A DNA stretch of 64,000 nucleotides, taken from assembly GCA_044508835.1 (NCBI GenBank), contig JBIQHD010000004.1, forward strand, positions 124,001-188,000. Direction: 5' to 3'. How positions within the stretch are numbered: the stretch's first letter is position 1; every line of letters begins with the position of its first letter. Below the pieces are notes generated by a model, which was not told the DNA's origin, made no database searches, and worked only from the letters and a program-made list of their open reading frames with translations. This DNA comes from JAKFDI01 sp044508835. GTDB taxonomy: Bacteria > Pseudomonadota > Gammaproteobacteria > Burkholderiales > Burkholderiaceae_C. The position numbers and the translations under genes are program-made. Positions 33,393 to 46,265 of the stretch are shown one piece after another.

Positions 33393-34103
33393 TCAGCCGC
33401 GCGTCGCGCGCGGGCGGGCGGGCATCGCGTCCAGCGGCGCGGCCTCGGTCTCGAGGTCGTCGAACCAGGTCGACGGCGGCGGCTCGCGCAGCACGGTGCT
33501 GTCGTCCAGGGCCGCGCCCGCCGCGGCGGGGTTCAGCGGCATCGGCATCGCGCCGGCCGGCCCGGCGTCGTCGGCCGCGGCGCTCGGGGCGATGGCCTCG
33601 CGCGCGGCATAGGGGCTCGGCAGGGCGCCTTCCTTCCAGAAGTGCACCGTGACGCCGGCGGCCTGCAGCACGCGCTGGAAGCGCCGCTGGCGGCGCGCCG
33701 CGCGTTCGCTCGGCGGCGGCGCGGCGGGCTGCAGCTCGACCACCGCCAGCACCTGCGCATGCCGGTCGCACACCACGAAGTCGGCGCACTGGTGGCCGAC
33801 GCGGCGCAGCCACTCGGAATACGAGTTGCGCGTGGGCACCTTGATGAAGCGGGCGAGCGGCACCTGCGCGAGGATGGTGTGCGCCGGCAGCGCGCTGCGC
33901 AGCACGTCGAAGGCGTCGCGCTCGGCGCCCGAGAGCACGCGCGTGGCCTGCGGCGACCAGCCGGTGACGGTGTCCACGTGGTCGGCGGCGCGCCCGTCGG
34001 CCCGGCGGCCGCCCGGGCGGCCGCGCAGCCACAGCAGCGCGCCGGCGAGAACCAGGGCCACGGCGGCCAGCGCGAGCAGCAGCAGGAGGTAAGGCGTCGT
34101 CAA
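33393..34103 (-). CDS. DUF2726 membrane-anchored protein
   Basis: No ATG start is available. A TTG at 34101-34103 gives MTTPYLLLLLALAAVALVLAGALLWLRG, a single N-terminal membrane segment, and a protein of about 236 residues. The DUF2726 core follows (LSGAERDAFDVLRSALPAHTILAQVPLARFIKV ... CADFVVCDRHAQVLAVVEL), a fold often compared to restriction-endonuclease-like nucleases. The Asp and the E-x-Q residues of that region are visible. A Pro/Ala-rich tail ends the protein. It follows ffh at about 100 bp on the same strand. Function not known. Confidence 0.75.
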   Translation of the reverse strand: MTTPYLLLLLALAAVALVLAGALLWLRGRPGGRRADGRAADHVDTVTGWSPQATRVLSGAERDAFDVLRSALPAHTILAQVPLARFIKVPTRNSYSEWLRRVGHQCADFVVCDRHAQVLAVVELQPAAPPPSERAARRQRRFQRVLQAAGVTVHFWKEGALPSPYAAREAIAPSAAADDAGPAGAMPMPLNPAAAGAALDDSTVLREPPPSTWFDDLETEAAPLDAMPARPRATRG

Positions 34104-34205
34104 AGGGTCGAACCCGCGAAATCGGTCCCCGAAGATAGCGGGGTGCCCAGGCAGGGTCAATGTATCGGGGCGTGACGGTGTTGTTTGGCGCGGCAACCCG
34201 ATGTT

Positions 34206-35567
34206 TCAGCGCATCCCGGGCAAACCCTTCATCCCGCCCATGCGCTTCATCATCTTCATGAGGCCGCCGCCCTTCATCTTCTTCATCATGTCGCGCATCT
34301 GGCCGAACTGGTTGAGCATGCGGTTCACGTCCTGGACCTGCACGCCGGCCCCCGCGGCGATGCGGCGCTTGCGCGTGGCCTTGATGATCTCGGGCTTGCG
34401 CCGCTCCAGCGGCGTCATCGAGCAGATGATGCCCTCCATGCGGCGCACGTCGCGCTCGGCGCGGTCCATGTCGGCGGCGCCGGCCTTGGCGCTCATCTCG
34501 CTCGGCAGCTTGTCCATCAGGCCGGCGAGGCCGCCCATCTTCTTCATCTGCGAGATCTGCACGAGGAAGTCGTTCAGGTCGAAGGCGTCGCCCGACTTCA
34601 CCTTCTCGGCGAGCTTCTGCGCGGCGGCGATGTCCACGCCCTTGTGGACCTCTTCCACCAGCGCGACGATGTCGCCCATGCCGAGGATGCGCCCGGCGTG
34701 GCGCGTGGCGTCGAAGACCTCGAGCCCGTCGATCTTCTCGGAGACGCCGGCGAACTTGATCGGCGCGCCGGTGATCTGCCGCACCGACAGCGCTGCGCCG
34801 CCGCGCGAGTCGCCGTCCATCTTGGTGAGCACGATGCCGGTCAGCGGCAGCGCCTCCTTGAAGGCCCGGGCGGTGTTGATCGCGTCCTGGCCCTGCATCG
34901 CGTCGACGACGAACAGCGTCTCCACCGGCCGGATCGCCGCGTGCAGCTCGGCGATCTCCTTCATCAGCGCCTCGTCGATCGCGAGGCGCCCGGCGGTGTC
35001 GACCAGTAGCACGTCGAAGTAGTGGCGGCGGGCGTGGTCGAGCGCCGCGCGGGCGATGTCGACGGGCTTGTCGTCGGCGTGCGAGGGGAACCATTCCGCG
35101 CCGGCCTGCTTCGTCACCGTCTCGAGCTGCTTGATGGCGGCCGGGCGGTACACGTCGGCCGAGACGGTGAGCACCTTCTTCTTGCGCTTGTCGATCAGGT
35201 GCCGGGCGAGCTTGGCGGTCGTCGTCGTCTTGCCCGCGCCCTGCAGGCCGGCCATGAGGATGACGGCCGGCGGCTGCGTGGCGAGGTCGATGTCGGCCAC
35301 GCCTTCGCCCATGGTGGCGGCGAGCTCGCGGTTGACGATGCCCACCAGCGCCTGCCCCGGCGTGAGCGAGCCCGCCACGTCCGCGCCGAGCGCCTTCTCC
35401 TTCACGCGGGCGATGAAGTCGCGCACCACCGGCAGCGCCACGTCGGCCTCGAGCAGGGCCATGCGCACTTCGCGCAGCATGTCCTGCACGTTCGATTCGG
35501 TGATGCGGGCCTGGCCGCGCATCGTCTTGACGGCGCGACTCAGCCGTTCGGTGAGGGTGGATGCCAT
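34206..35567 (-). CDS. ffh: Signal recognition particle protein Ffh
   Basis: A 453-residue SRP54 protein. The N domain is followed by the G domain with GLQGAGKTTTTAKLARHL, DVYRPAAIKQL, DTAGRLAID and TKMDGDSRGGAALS. The Met-rich M domain that binds signal peptides and 4.5S RNA ends in MKGGGLMKMMKRMGGMKGLPGM. The gene diverges from a ccsA-like gene, and their -10 boxes may share the same bases (35637-35643). Confidence 0.96.
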   Translation of the reverse strand: MASTLTERLSRAVKTMRGQARITESNVQDMLREVRMALLEADVALPVVRDFIARVKEKALGADVAGSLTPGQALVGIVNRELAATMGEGVADIDLATQPPAVILMAGLQGAGKTTTTAKLARHLIDKRKKKVLTVSADVYRPAAIKQLETVTKQAGAEWFPSHADDKPVDIARAALDHARRHYFDVLLVDTAGRLAIDEALMKEIAELHAAIRPVETLFVVDAMQGQDAINTARAFKEALPLTGIVLTKMDGDSRGGAALSVRQITGAPIKFAGVSEKIDGLEVFDATRHAGRILGMGDIVALVEEVHKGVDIAAAQKLAEKVKSGDAFDLNDFLVQISQMKKMGGLAGLMDKLPSEMSAKAGAADMDRAERDVRRMEGIICSMTPLERRKPEIIKATRKRRIAAGAGVQVQDVNRMLNQFGQMRDMMKKMKGGGLMKMMKRMGGMKGLPGMR

Positions 35568-35636
35568 GGGGGACGAGGCGGCCGCGGGGGCCTGTTGCTG
35601 CGCGCCGGCGAGGGCGTGGCGCAGGGGTGGCGGTCA

Positions 35637-35643
35637 GTACACT
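35637..35643. promoter_or_regulatory. Overlapping back-to-back -10 boxes for ffh and the ccsA-like gene
   Basis: TACACT (35638-35643) reads rightward six bases before the ATG of the ccsA-like gene. The same bases read leftward give TGTACT, about 70 bases before the ffh ATG. If the rightward box is used, the mRNA would begin at or near its start codon. No strong -35 elements were seen. Confidence 0.35.
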
Positions 35644-35649
35644 GAGCGG

Positions 35650-36492
35650 ATGATTCTAACTTTCGGGTCCGCCGGCTCGCCGGGGCAGTGGGCGCTTGCC
35701 CTGGCCAGCGCCGTGGCCTGCATCGGCTACCTGACGGCGGCGCTGGCGCCCGAGCGGCTGCAGCGCGGCCTGCGCGCGGCCGTCGTGCTCGCCTGGGTGC
35801 TGCATGCGCTGGCGATCGGCATCGACGGCTCGGGCGTCGGCACCTCGTCGGGCGCCGCGCGCTTCGGCTTCGCGCCGGCGCTGTCGGCCACGCTGTGGCT
35901 GGTGATCGCGGTGTACCTGGTCGAGGCGCGCTTCGTGCCGCTGCCCAACGTGCGCCGCACGCTGGCCGCGCTGGGCGTGGCCGCGGTCGCGCTGGCGTGG
36001 CTGTTTCCCGGCGAGGTGCGGCCGCAGCTCGCCTCACGCTGGGCGCCGCTGCACTGGGTGATGGGCATCGCGTCGTACGGGCTGTTCGGCGCGGCCGTGC
36101 TGCACGCCGCGCTGCTCGACCGCGCCGACCGGCGCATGCGGCGGCAGCAGGGCGCGCCGCAGGCGCCGGACCTGGCGTCGCCGGCGGGCATGCCGCTGCT
36201 GCGGCTCGAGCGGCTCACCTTCCGCTTCGTCGGCGCCGGCTTCACCGTGCTCACGGCCGCGCTGGTGCTCGGCTGGTGGGACGCCGACCCGTGGCGCTGG
36301 GATCACAAGACCGTGTTCTCGATGCTGGGCTGGCTGGTGTTCGCGGCGCTGCTGGCCGGCCGGCGCGCCTTCGGCTGGCGCGGGCGGCGCGCCACGCGCT
36401 GGGTCTATGCCGGCGCCGGCCTGCTGCTGCTGGCCTACGTCGGCTCGCGCTTCGTGATCGAGGTGGTGCTGCAGCGGACGGCGGCGGCATGA
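35650..36492 (+). CDS. CcsA/YpjD-type inner-membrane protein
   Basis: A 280-residue protein with about eight hydrophobic helices. The C-terminal half has the CcsA-like pattern LHWVMGIASYGLFGAAVLHAALLDR and WWDADPWRWDHKTVFSMLGWLVFAALLAGR, including His and Trp residues that in cytochrome c assembly proteins handle heme. Short YpjD relatives lie next to ffh in many proteobacteria, and their role is not settled. The ATG at 35650 is very close to a candidate -10 box, so a leaderless message is possible. Confidence 0.85.
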   Translation: MILTFGSAGSPGQWALALASAVACIGYLTAALAPERLQRGLRAAVVLAWVLHALAIGIDGSGVGTSSGAARFGFAPALSATLWLVIAVYLVEARFVPLPNVRRTLAALGVAAVALAWLFPGEVRPQLASRWAPLHWVMGIASYGLFGAAVLHAALLDRADRRMRRQQGAPQAPDLASPAGMPLLRLERLTFRFVGAGFTVLTAALVLGWWDADPWRWDHKTVFSMLGWLVFAALLAGRRAFGWRGRRATRWVYAGAGLLLLAYVGSRFVIEVVLQRTAAA

Positions 36493-36511
36493 CGCGCGAG
36501 CGCGGGCTCCG

Positions 36512-36751
36512 ATGAAATACCTCGTCCTGCTCCTCGTCGTGCTCGCGGTGCTGTGGCTGCTGCGTTCCAAGCGGCCGGCCGCGCCGCCGCCGCGGGGGGG
36601 CCCGGGCCGGCTGCCCGCCGTGGAGGACATGGTCTCGTGCGCGCACTGCGGCCTGCACCTGCCGCGCGGCGAGGCGCTGCCCGGCCGCGGCGGGCTCTTC
36701 TGCTGCGAGGCGCACCGCGCCGCGCACGAGAAGCTGAACGCCCCGCGATGA
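36512..36751 (+). CDS. PP0621-family small zinc-ribbon membrane protein
   Basis: 79 residues. An N-terminal membrane helix (YLVLLLVVLAVLWLL) and a short Pro/Arg linker are followed by a small metal site, MVSCAHCGLHLPRGEAL and FCCEAHRAAHE, with four Cys and nearby His residues. The gene overlaps the pilS start by ATGA. This small gene is regularly found before pilS in Burkholderiales. Its function is unknown. Confidence 0.85.
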   Translation: MKYLVLLLVVLAVLWLLRSKRPAAPPPRGGPGRLPAVEDMVSCAHCGLHLPRGEALPGRGGLFCCEAHRAAHEKLNAPR

Positions 36752-38652
36752 GCGACGCCGCGCAGCCCTCCGACGCGCGCCGCGGCGAGCGCAGGAAGCC
36801 GCCGCCGCGCACGGCGGAGGAGTCGTGGTTCGGCGCCTTCGAGGGCGACGACGCGCCCGCGGTGGACGACGCGCCCGATTCGGCCGGCGACTCGCGCTAC
36901 GAGGCCGGCCTGAGCGCCGCCGCGCGCGGCGAGCCCGATTCGCGCTTCCTCACCCGCCGCGCGCGCCGCATCGCCACCGGCGAGAGCCAGACCGCGTTCG
37001 ACCGCATCTACCGCGTGTTCCTCGGCGCGCGCGTGGCGCTGGGCATCGCGCTGGTCATCGCCGCCGCGCTGGCGGGGCTGCTGGGCTCGCAGCCGAGCTA
37101 CGCCGCCTTGCTGGTCAGCGCCGGCTATGCGGTGGCCACGCTCAGCATGTGGCTGCTGCCGCGCTTTCGCCGCCGCGCGCGGCCGCAGGAGCTGGCGCGG
37201 CTGCGCAGCCCGCAATGGATCGCCACCATCGGCACCGACATCGTCTGCTTCACCGCGCTGCACCTCGTGGCGCGCGCGGGCACCTTCAACTACGCGGCGC
37301 TGCTGGTGCTGCCCATCCTGATGGCCGGCGTGCTGACGCCGCGCCGCCAGGCGCTGGCCACGGCGGCGGCGGTGGCGCTGACGCTGCTGGCCACGGCCTG
37401 GTTCACCGGCGATGCGGGCGGCGAGTTCACCACGGCCCTCACCCAGGCCGGGCTCGCGGGCAGCGGGCTGTTCGTCGTCACCGTGCTGGCCGGCGAGCTG
37501 GCGGGCCGGCTCGCGCGCGAGGAGCTCACCGCCAAGGGCAGCCTCGAGATGGCCCGCCAGCAGGCGCAGCTCAACCGGCTCGTGATCGAGGAGATGCAGG
37601 ACGGCGTGCTGGTGGTCGACCGGCGCGGCCGCGTGCGCGCCGCCAACCCGTCGGCGCGGCGCCTGCTCGCGCCGCGCGGCATGGCGCGGCCGGCGCCGTT
37701 CCAGCTGCGCGGCATCGACGCCTGGGACGCGCTCGTCAAGACGGTCGAGCGCGGCTTCGGCGAGGGCGTGTGGCCCGAGGCGGGGCGCGACGTGCCGCTG
37801 GTGTTCGAGTCGGGCGAGACGCGCACCCTGCGCGTGCGCATCCGCTTCACGCAGAGCGGGCAGTCGCAGGCGCGCGAGGAGTTCTGCGTGCTGCTGCTGG
37901 AGGACGTGCGCAACATGCAGGCGCGCATGCGCCAGGAGCAGCTCGCGGCCATGGGCCGGGTGTCGGCCGGCATCGCGCACGAGATCCGCAACCCGCTGGC
38001 GGCCATCGCCCAGGCCAACGCGCTGCTGTCGGAGGACGCCACCACGCCGGCGCAGCAGCAGCTCACGCGCATGGTGGGCGAGAACGTCGAGCGCCTGAAG
38101 CGGCTGGTGGACGACGTGATGGAGGTGGCGCCGGGCGTGGCGCAGGGCGCCGGCGTCATCGACGTGACCACGCACCTGGGCGTCGTGTGCAGCGACTGGG
38201 CGCGCGCCGCCAACCTCGCGCTCGATGCCCACAGCGCCCTGCGCGTGGACCTGCCGGCGGAGTCGCTGGGCGGCGCGTTCGACGCCGAGCACCTGCGCCG
38301 CGTGCTCGTGAACCTGCTCGACAACGCCTACCGGCATGCCAGCAAGTCGGCCGGCTCGGTGCACCTGCGGCTGGCCGTGCCGGACGCGGCGCAGCTGCTC
38401 GTCACCGTGGCCAGCGACGGGCCGCCGATCCCGCCCGAGGTCGAGCGCCATCTGTTCGAGCCGTTCTTCTCGACGCGCAGCCGCGGCACAGGACTGGGCC
38501 TGTATATTTGCCGCGAGCTGTGCGAGCGATACGGTGCCAGCATCGAGTACCGGCTGCGCCCGCAGGACCAGGCGAACCGCAACGAGTTCCGCGTCGTCCT
38601 GAGGCGCCAGGCGCTGGCGAGCGCCGAGGCCCGACTGCCGCTCGCCAGCTGA
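36748..38652 (+). CDS. pilS: Sensor histidine kinase, PilS type
   Basis: A 634-residue kinase. A hydrophilic N-terminus of about 95 residues is followed by about six membrane helices (residues 95-260), a PAS-like segment (MQDGVLVVDRRGRVRAANPSARRLL), the dimerisation/phosphorylation domain GRVSAGIAHEIRNPLAAIAQANALL with the phospho-His, and the ATPase domain with NLLDNAYRHA and GTGLGLYICRELCERYGA. PilS controls type IV pilin transcription through PilR, encoded 25 bp downstream. The hydrophilic N-terminal extension is longer than in Pseudomonas PilS. The start overlaps the PP0621 stop. Confidence 0.9.
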   Translation: MSDAAQPSDARRGERRKPPPRTAEESWFGAFEGDDAPAVDDAPDSAGDSRYEAGLSAAARGEPDSRFLTRRARRIATGESQTAFDRIYRVFLGARVALGIALVIAAALAGLLGSQPSYAALLVSAGYAVATLSMWLLPRFRRRARPQELARLRSPQWIATIGTDIVCFTALHLVARAGTFNYAALLVLPILMAGVLTPRRQALATAAAVALTLLATAWFTGDAGGEFTTALTQAGLAGSGLFVVTVLAGELAGRLAREELTAKGSLEMARQQAQLNRLVIEEMQDGVLVVDRRGRVRAANPSARRLLAPRGMARPAPFQLRGIDAWDALVKTVERGFGEGVWPEAGRDVPLVFESGETRTLRVRIRFTQSGQSQAREEFCVLLLEDVRNMQARMRQEQLAAMGRVSAGIAHEIRNPLAAIAQANALLSEDATTPAQQQLTRMVGENVERLKRLVDDVMEVAPGVAQGAGVIDVTTHLGVVCSDWARAANLALDAHSALRVDLPAESLGGAFDAEHLRRVLVNLLDNAYRHASKSAGSVHLRLAVPDAAQLLVTVASDGPPIPPEVERHLFEPFFSTRSRGTGLGLYICRELCERYGASIEYRLRPQDQANRNEFRVVLRRQALASAEARLPLAS

Positions 38653-38677
38653 TCCAACCCCCGGGCACGCGCGCACG

Positions 38678-40235
<1,558 letters not shown>

Positions 40236-40258
<23 letters not shown>

Positions 40259-40859
40259 CCGCTTCGCGGCCTGGGACGGCGGCTGGTGCCGCGCGGCGCG
40301 GCGCTGCGAGTCGCCCAACTTCGGCCCGCGCCCGGCGGGCGCCGAGGTGTCGCTGGCCGTCGTCCACTCCATCAGCCTGCCGCCGGGCGAGTACGGCGGC
40401 GATGCGATCGAGCGGCTGTTCACCAACCGGCTCGACTGGGACGCGCATCCCTATTACCGGCAGATCCGCGGCGCCGAGGTCTCGGCGCATTTCGTGGTCC
40501 GCCGCGACGGCGAGCTGCTGCAGTTCGTCTCGTGCGACGAGCGCGCCTGGCACGCCGGCGCATCGTCGTGGCGCGGCCGGGACAACTGCAACGACTACTC
40601 GGTCGGCATCGAGCTCGAGGGGCTGGAGGGCGAGCGCTTCGAGCCGGTGCAGATGCAGGTGCTGGCCGACCTGCTGCGCTCGCTCGCGCGGCGCTACCCG
40701 GTCACGGCCGTGGCCGGCCACGAGCACGTCGCGCCGGGGCGCAAGTTCGACCCGGGCGCCGGCTTCGACTGGGCCGCGCTGCGGCGCGCGCTCGGCTGGC
40801 CGGACGCGGCCTTCCCGCCGGCGGAACAGACGTGCGCGCCGCCGCGCCGAGGCGGCTAG
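40236..40859 (+). CDS. ampD: 1,6-anhydro-N-acetylmuramyl-L-alanine amidase AmpD
   Basis: A 207-residue zinc amidase that removes the peptide from anhydromuropeptides in the cytoplasm during cell-wall recycling. The zinc ligands expected in AmpD are visible: His in VVHSISLPPGEYGG, His in GHEHVAPGRKFDPG, and Asp at KFDPG. NDYSVGIELEGLEG carries the catalytic Glu. The start lies inside the end of pilR in another frame, and this arrangement is common in the order. Loss of AmpD often derepresses beta-lactamases, but none is seen here. Confidence 0.92.
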
Positions 40860-40951
40860 CACGATCTCGCCCGAGGGACGAATCGGCCCTCGATTTCCCC
40901 ATGCTCCGCTCGAAGGACTATCAGGGAAGTCATGCATGGGGTACGCTACCG

Positions 40952-40990
40952 CTAGTGCTTAAAGTGTTGTCGAGGCGCTAGATATAGTGT
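40952..40990. promoter_or_regulatory. Probable NrdR box and promoter of nrdA
   Basis: The 265 bp between ampD and nrdA holds a good NrdR-box match GCGCTAGATATAGTGT (40975-40990; reverse ACACTATATCTAGCGC). A weaker one-sided match (CTAGTGCTTAAAGTGT, 40952-40967) lies 23 bp upstream, which is not the usual three-turn spacing. TATAGT (40984-40989) could serve as the -10 box, so NrdR with dATP bound would block the promoter. Hexamers judged by eye. Confidence 0.6.
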
Positions 40991-41027
40991 CTGCCGCAGG
41001 AGCAGGGCTCCACCGGCGCTCCACCGT

Positions 41028-41114
41028 TTCTCCACACGCTTGTCCACACGCCTGCCGGCTCCGGCCCGCGCCTCGCGCGCCGTTTCGACGCCGCTGCCCG
41101 CCAACTTGTTCACA
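41028..41114. promoter_or_regulatory. DnaA-box-like sites in the nrdA leader
   Basis: Three nonamers each one mismatch from TTATNCACA occur between the promoter and the nrdA start: TTCTCCACA (41028-41036), TTGTCCACA (41040-41048) and TTGTTCACA (41106-41114). DnaA controls nrdAB in Escherichia coli, so a similar link between replication initiation and dNTP supply is plausible. The third site ends one base before the Shine-Dalgarno GAGGA (41115-41119). Confidence 0.5.
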
Positions 41115-41124
41115 GAGGACATCC

Positions 41125-44019
<2,895 letters not shown>

Positions 44020-44062
44020 CGCGAAGCCCCGCGTTCCGCCGCGTCGGCATGACGTGAGGCGG

Positions 44063-44100
44063 CGCGATGCGCGCGAGCGACGACGCTCATGCGCATCGCG
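44063..44100. repeat. Strong stem-loop in the nrdA-nrdB spacer
   Basis: The spacer between the two reductase genes contains CGCGATGCGC (44063-44072) and GCGCATCGCG (44091-44100), a perfect 10-bp stem. Inner pairing GAGC/GCTC extends it. There is no T-run, so it is not a standard terminator. It may stabilise or attenuate the transcript between the unequal subunit genes. Confidence 0.6.
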
Positions 44101-44245
44101 TCTGCCATTCGATGCTCCATCGCATGCGGCGCCGTCGATGCAATAGAGCAACAACGAACAACCGCGAACTGACTCTGATGTCAAGAAGTGCTTGGTGCTG
44201 GCACACAACACTCAGATAATTCGCAGCTACGAGGAAGTGAAAACC

Positions 44246-45424
44246 ATGCTGGTTTGGGAAGAAGAAGTCAGCCCCACATCGCCATCGAATCGCGCGCCGA
44301 GCCCCGCCTCTCTTGCGCGCGCGGAACTCCCGTCCGCGGCGCTCGCCGCGGTGAGCGCCGAGAGCGGCGCCCCCCTCGCATCCCCCTCGGTCTCGTCGGC
44401 GGACGCGCGCCGCGTCAATGCCGCCGACAAGCGCATCATCAACGGCCGCACCGACGTCAACCAGCTGGTGCCGTTCAAGTACAAGTGGGCGTGGGAGAAG
44501 TACCTCGCCACCTGCTCCAACCACTGGATGCCGCAGGAGATCAACATGTCGCGCGACATCGCGACCTGGAAGGATCCCCACGGCCTGAGCGAAGACGAGC
44601 GCCGCATCATCAAGCGCAACCTCGGCTTCTTCGTCACCGCCGACTCGCTGGCCGCCAACAACATCGTGCTGGGCACCTACCGCCACATCACGGCGCCCGA
44701 GTGCCGCCAGTTCCTGCTGCGCCAGGCGTTCGAGGAGGCGATCCACACCCACGCCTACCAGTACATCGTGGAGTCGCTGGGCCTGGACGAGAGCGAGATC
44801 TTCAACGCCTACCACGAGGTGGCGTCGATCCGCGCCAAGGACGAATTCCTGATCCCGTTCATCGACGCGATCATGGATCCGAACTTCGTCACCGGCACGA
44901 CCGAGAACGACCGCACGCTGCTCAAGTCGCTGATCGTCTTCGCCTGCCTGATGGAAGGCCTGTTCTTCTACGTCGGCTTCACGCAGATCCTCGCGCTCGG
45001 CCGGCAGAACAAGATGACGGGCGCCGCCGAGCAGTACCAGTACATCCTGCGCGACGAGTCGATGCACTGCAATTTCGGCATCGACCTCATCAACCAGATC
45101 AAGCTCGAGAACCCGCAGCTCTGGACGGCCGAGTTCAAGGCCGAGATCAAGGCCCTGTTCATGAAGGCCGTTGAGCTCGAGTACCGCTACGCCGAAGACA
45201 CCATGCCGCGCGGCGTGCTCGGCATGAACGCATCGATGTTCAAGGGCTACCTGCGCTACATCGCCAACCGGCGGGCCACGCAGATCGGCCTGGAAGAGCT
45301 CTTCCCGAACGAGGAAAACCCGTTCCCCTGGATGAGCGAAATGATCGACCTGAAGAAGGAGCGCAACTTTTTCGAAACGCGCGTCATCGAGTACCAATCG
45401 GGTGGCGCGCTGTCCTGGGACTGA
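44246..45424 (+). CDS. nrdB: Ribonucleoside-diphosphate reductase, beta subunit
   Basis: A 392-residue radical-generating subunit. ATG 44246 has GAGGAA upstream and gives the start MLVWEEE found in relatives; an earlier GTG frame would add 18 residues. A Ser/Pro/Ala-rich N-terminal segment of about 50 residues precedes the ferritin-like core. The diiron ligands and the radical Tyr lie in ESLGLD, RQAFEEAIHTHAYQYIVE, and ILRDESMHCNFG. The C-terminal tail for binding NrdA ends GGALSWD. Confidence 0.95.
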   Translation: MLVWEEEVSPTSPSNRAPSPASLARAELPSAALAAVSAESGAPLASPSVSSADARRVNAADKRIINGRTDVNQLVPFKYKWAWEKYLATCSNHWMPQEINMSRDIATWKDPHGLSEDERRIIKRNLGFFVTADSLAANNIVLGTYRHITAPECRQFLLRQAFEEAIHTHAYQYIVESLGLDESEIFNAYHEVASIRAKDEFLIPFIDAIMDPNFVTGTTENDRTLLKSLIVFACLMEGLFFYVGFTQILALGRQNKMTGAAEQYQYILRDESMHCNFGIDLINQIKLENPQLWTAEFKAEIKALFMKAVELEYRYAEDTMPRGVLGMNASMFKGYLRYIANRRATQIGLEELFPNEENPFPWMSEMIDLKKERNFFETRVIEYQSGGALSWD

Positions 45425-45638
45425 CGAGGCTGGAAGCCAGCTCGCAGTTCCATCGAAGTGAGAGATCAAGATTCGCGAGCCGCGATGCGCCGACACAGAA
45501 GCGGCGCACGTGGCTCGCAACCCCATTCACCGGACCGGGGCGCTCATCCCGGGCAGACCTTCGGACGGTGAATAGCTGCCAGGCGTCGGACTCGAGCCGC
45601 GTCGGGCAGTGTTTCTCAACTTGATCAAGGAGAATGTA

Positions 45639-46151
45639 ATGGCAACTGCGAAGAAGGCTCCGGCCAAGAAGGCGGCCGCGAAGAAGGCCCCGGCGAAGAA
45701 GGCTGCGGCCAAGAAGGTCGTCGCCAAGAAGGCGCCGGCCAAGAAGGCCGCTGCGAAGAAGGCCCCGGCCAAGAAGGTCGTCGCCAAGAAGGCGCCGGCG
45801 AAGAAGGCCGCCGCGAAGAAGGCTCCGGCCAAGAAGGCGGCCGCGAAGAAGGCCCCGGCGAAGAAGGCCGCGGCCAAGAAGGCGCCGGCGAAGAAGGCCG
45901 CCGCGAAGAAGGCCCCGGCCAAGAAGGCCGCTGCGAAGAAGGCCCCCGCGAAGAAGGCTGCGGCCAAGAAGGCCCCTGCCAAGAAGGCGGCCGCGAAGAA
46001 GGCGCCGGCCAAGAAGGCGGCCGCGAAGAAGGCCCCCGCTGCGCCCGCTGCCCCTGCGGCACCGGCGGCGAAGCCCGCGGCGGCTCCGGCCGCCAAGACG
46101 GCGCTGAGCCCGCAGGCGGCCTGGCCGTTCCCGACGGCCAACAAGCCCTGA
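45639..46151 (+). CDS. Histone H1-like lysine/alanine-rich DNA-binding protein
   Basis: A 170-residue basic protein with AAGGAG upstream of the ATG. From residue 4 to about 128 it is built almost wholly of near-identical units of the form AKKAPAKKAA (about 6-11 residues each), then an Ala/Pro stretch and an uncharged tail. This is the pattern of AlgP/HctB/BpH1 proteins of betaproteobacteria and related bacteria, which bind DNA nonspecifically and can vary in repeat number between strains. The DNA repeats are imperfect at the codon level but highly similar. A strong terminator follows, so it is probably monocistronic. The exact role here is unknown. Confidence 0.9.
   Translation: MATAKKAPAKKAAAKKAPAKKAAAKKVVAKKAPAKKAAAKKAPAKKVVAKKAPAKKAAAKKAPAKKAAAKKAPAKKAAAKKAPAKKAAAKKAPAKKAAAKKAPAKKAAAKKAPAKKAAAKKAPAKKAAAKKAPAAPAAPAAPAAKPAAAPAAKTALSPQAAWPFPTANKP
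45654..46035 (+). repeat. Tandem coding repeat of the H1-like gene
   Basis: About 380 bp of in-frame tandem units with the core AAGAAGGC(G/C/T)(G/C)C, coding Lys-Lys-Ala-Ala/Pro steps. Units differ mainly at third codon positions. Such tracts can expand or contract by slippage or recombination, always in multiples of three. Confidence 0.85.
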
Positions 46152-46170
46152 GCGCAGCCCGCGTTCTTGC

Positions 46171-46196
46171 AAAACCCGGCTTCGGCCGGGTTTTTT
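46171..46196 (+). terminator. Rho-independent terminator after the H1-like gene
   Basis: AAAACCCGGC-TTCG-GCCGGGTTTT forms a stem with a UUCG tetraloop, followed by T residues to 46196, 20 bases past the stop codon. Confidence 0.95.
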
Positions 46197-46265
46197 CATG
46201 ACCGCGGGGGCCGGCCGCGCAAGATGCGCGTCGGCCCGCCGCCCGTTCTTCCGCGCACCGAACCG

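Noticed and set aside
45654..46035. CRISPR-like array
   Set aside because: The repeats are contiguous, in frame and coding for lysine/alanine units, with no spacers.
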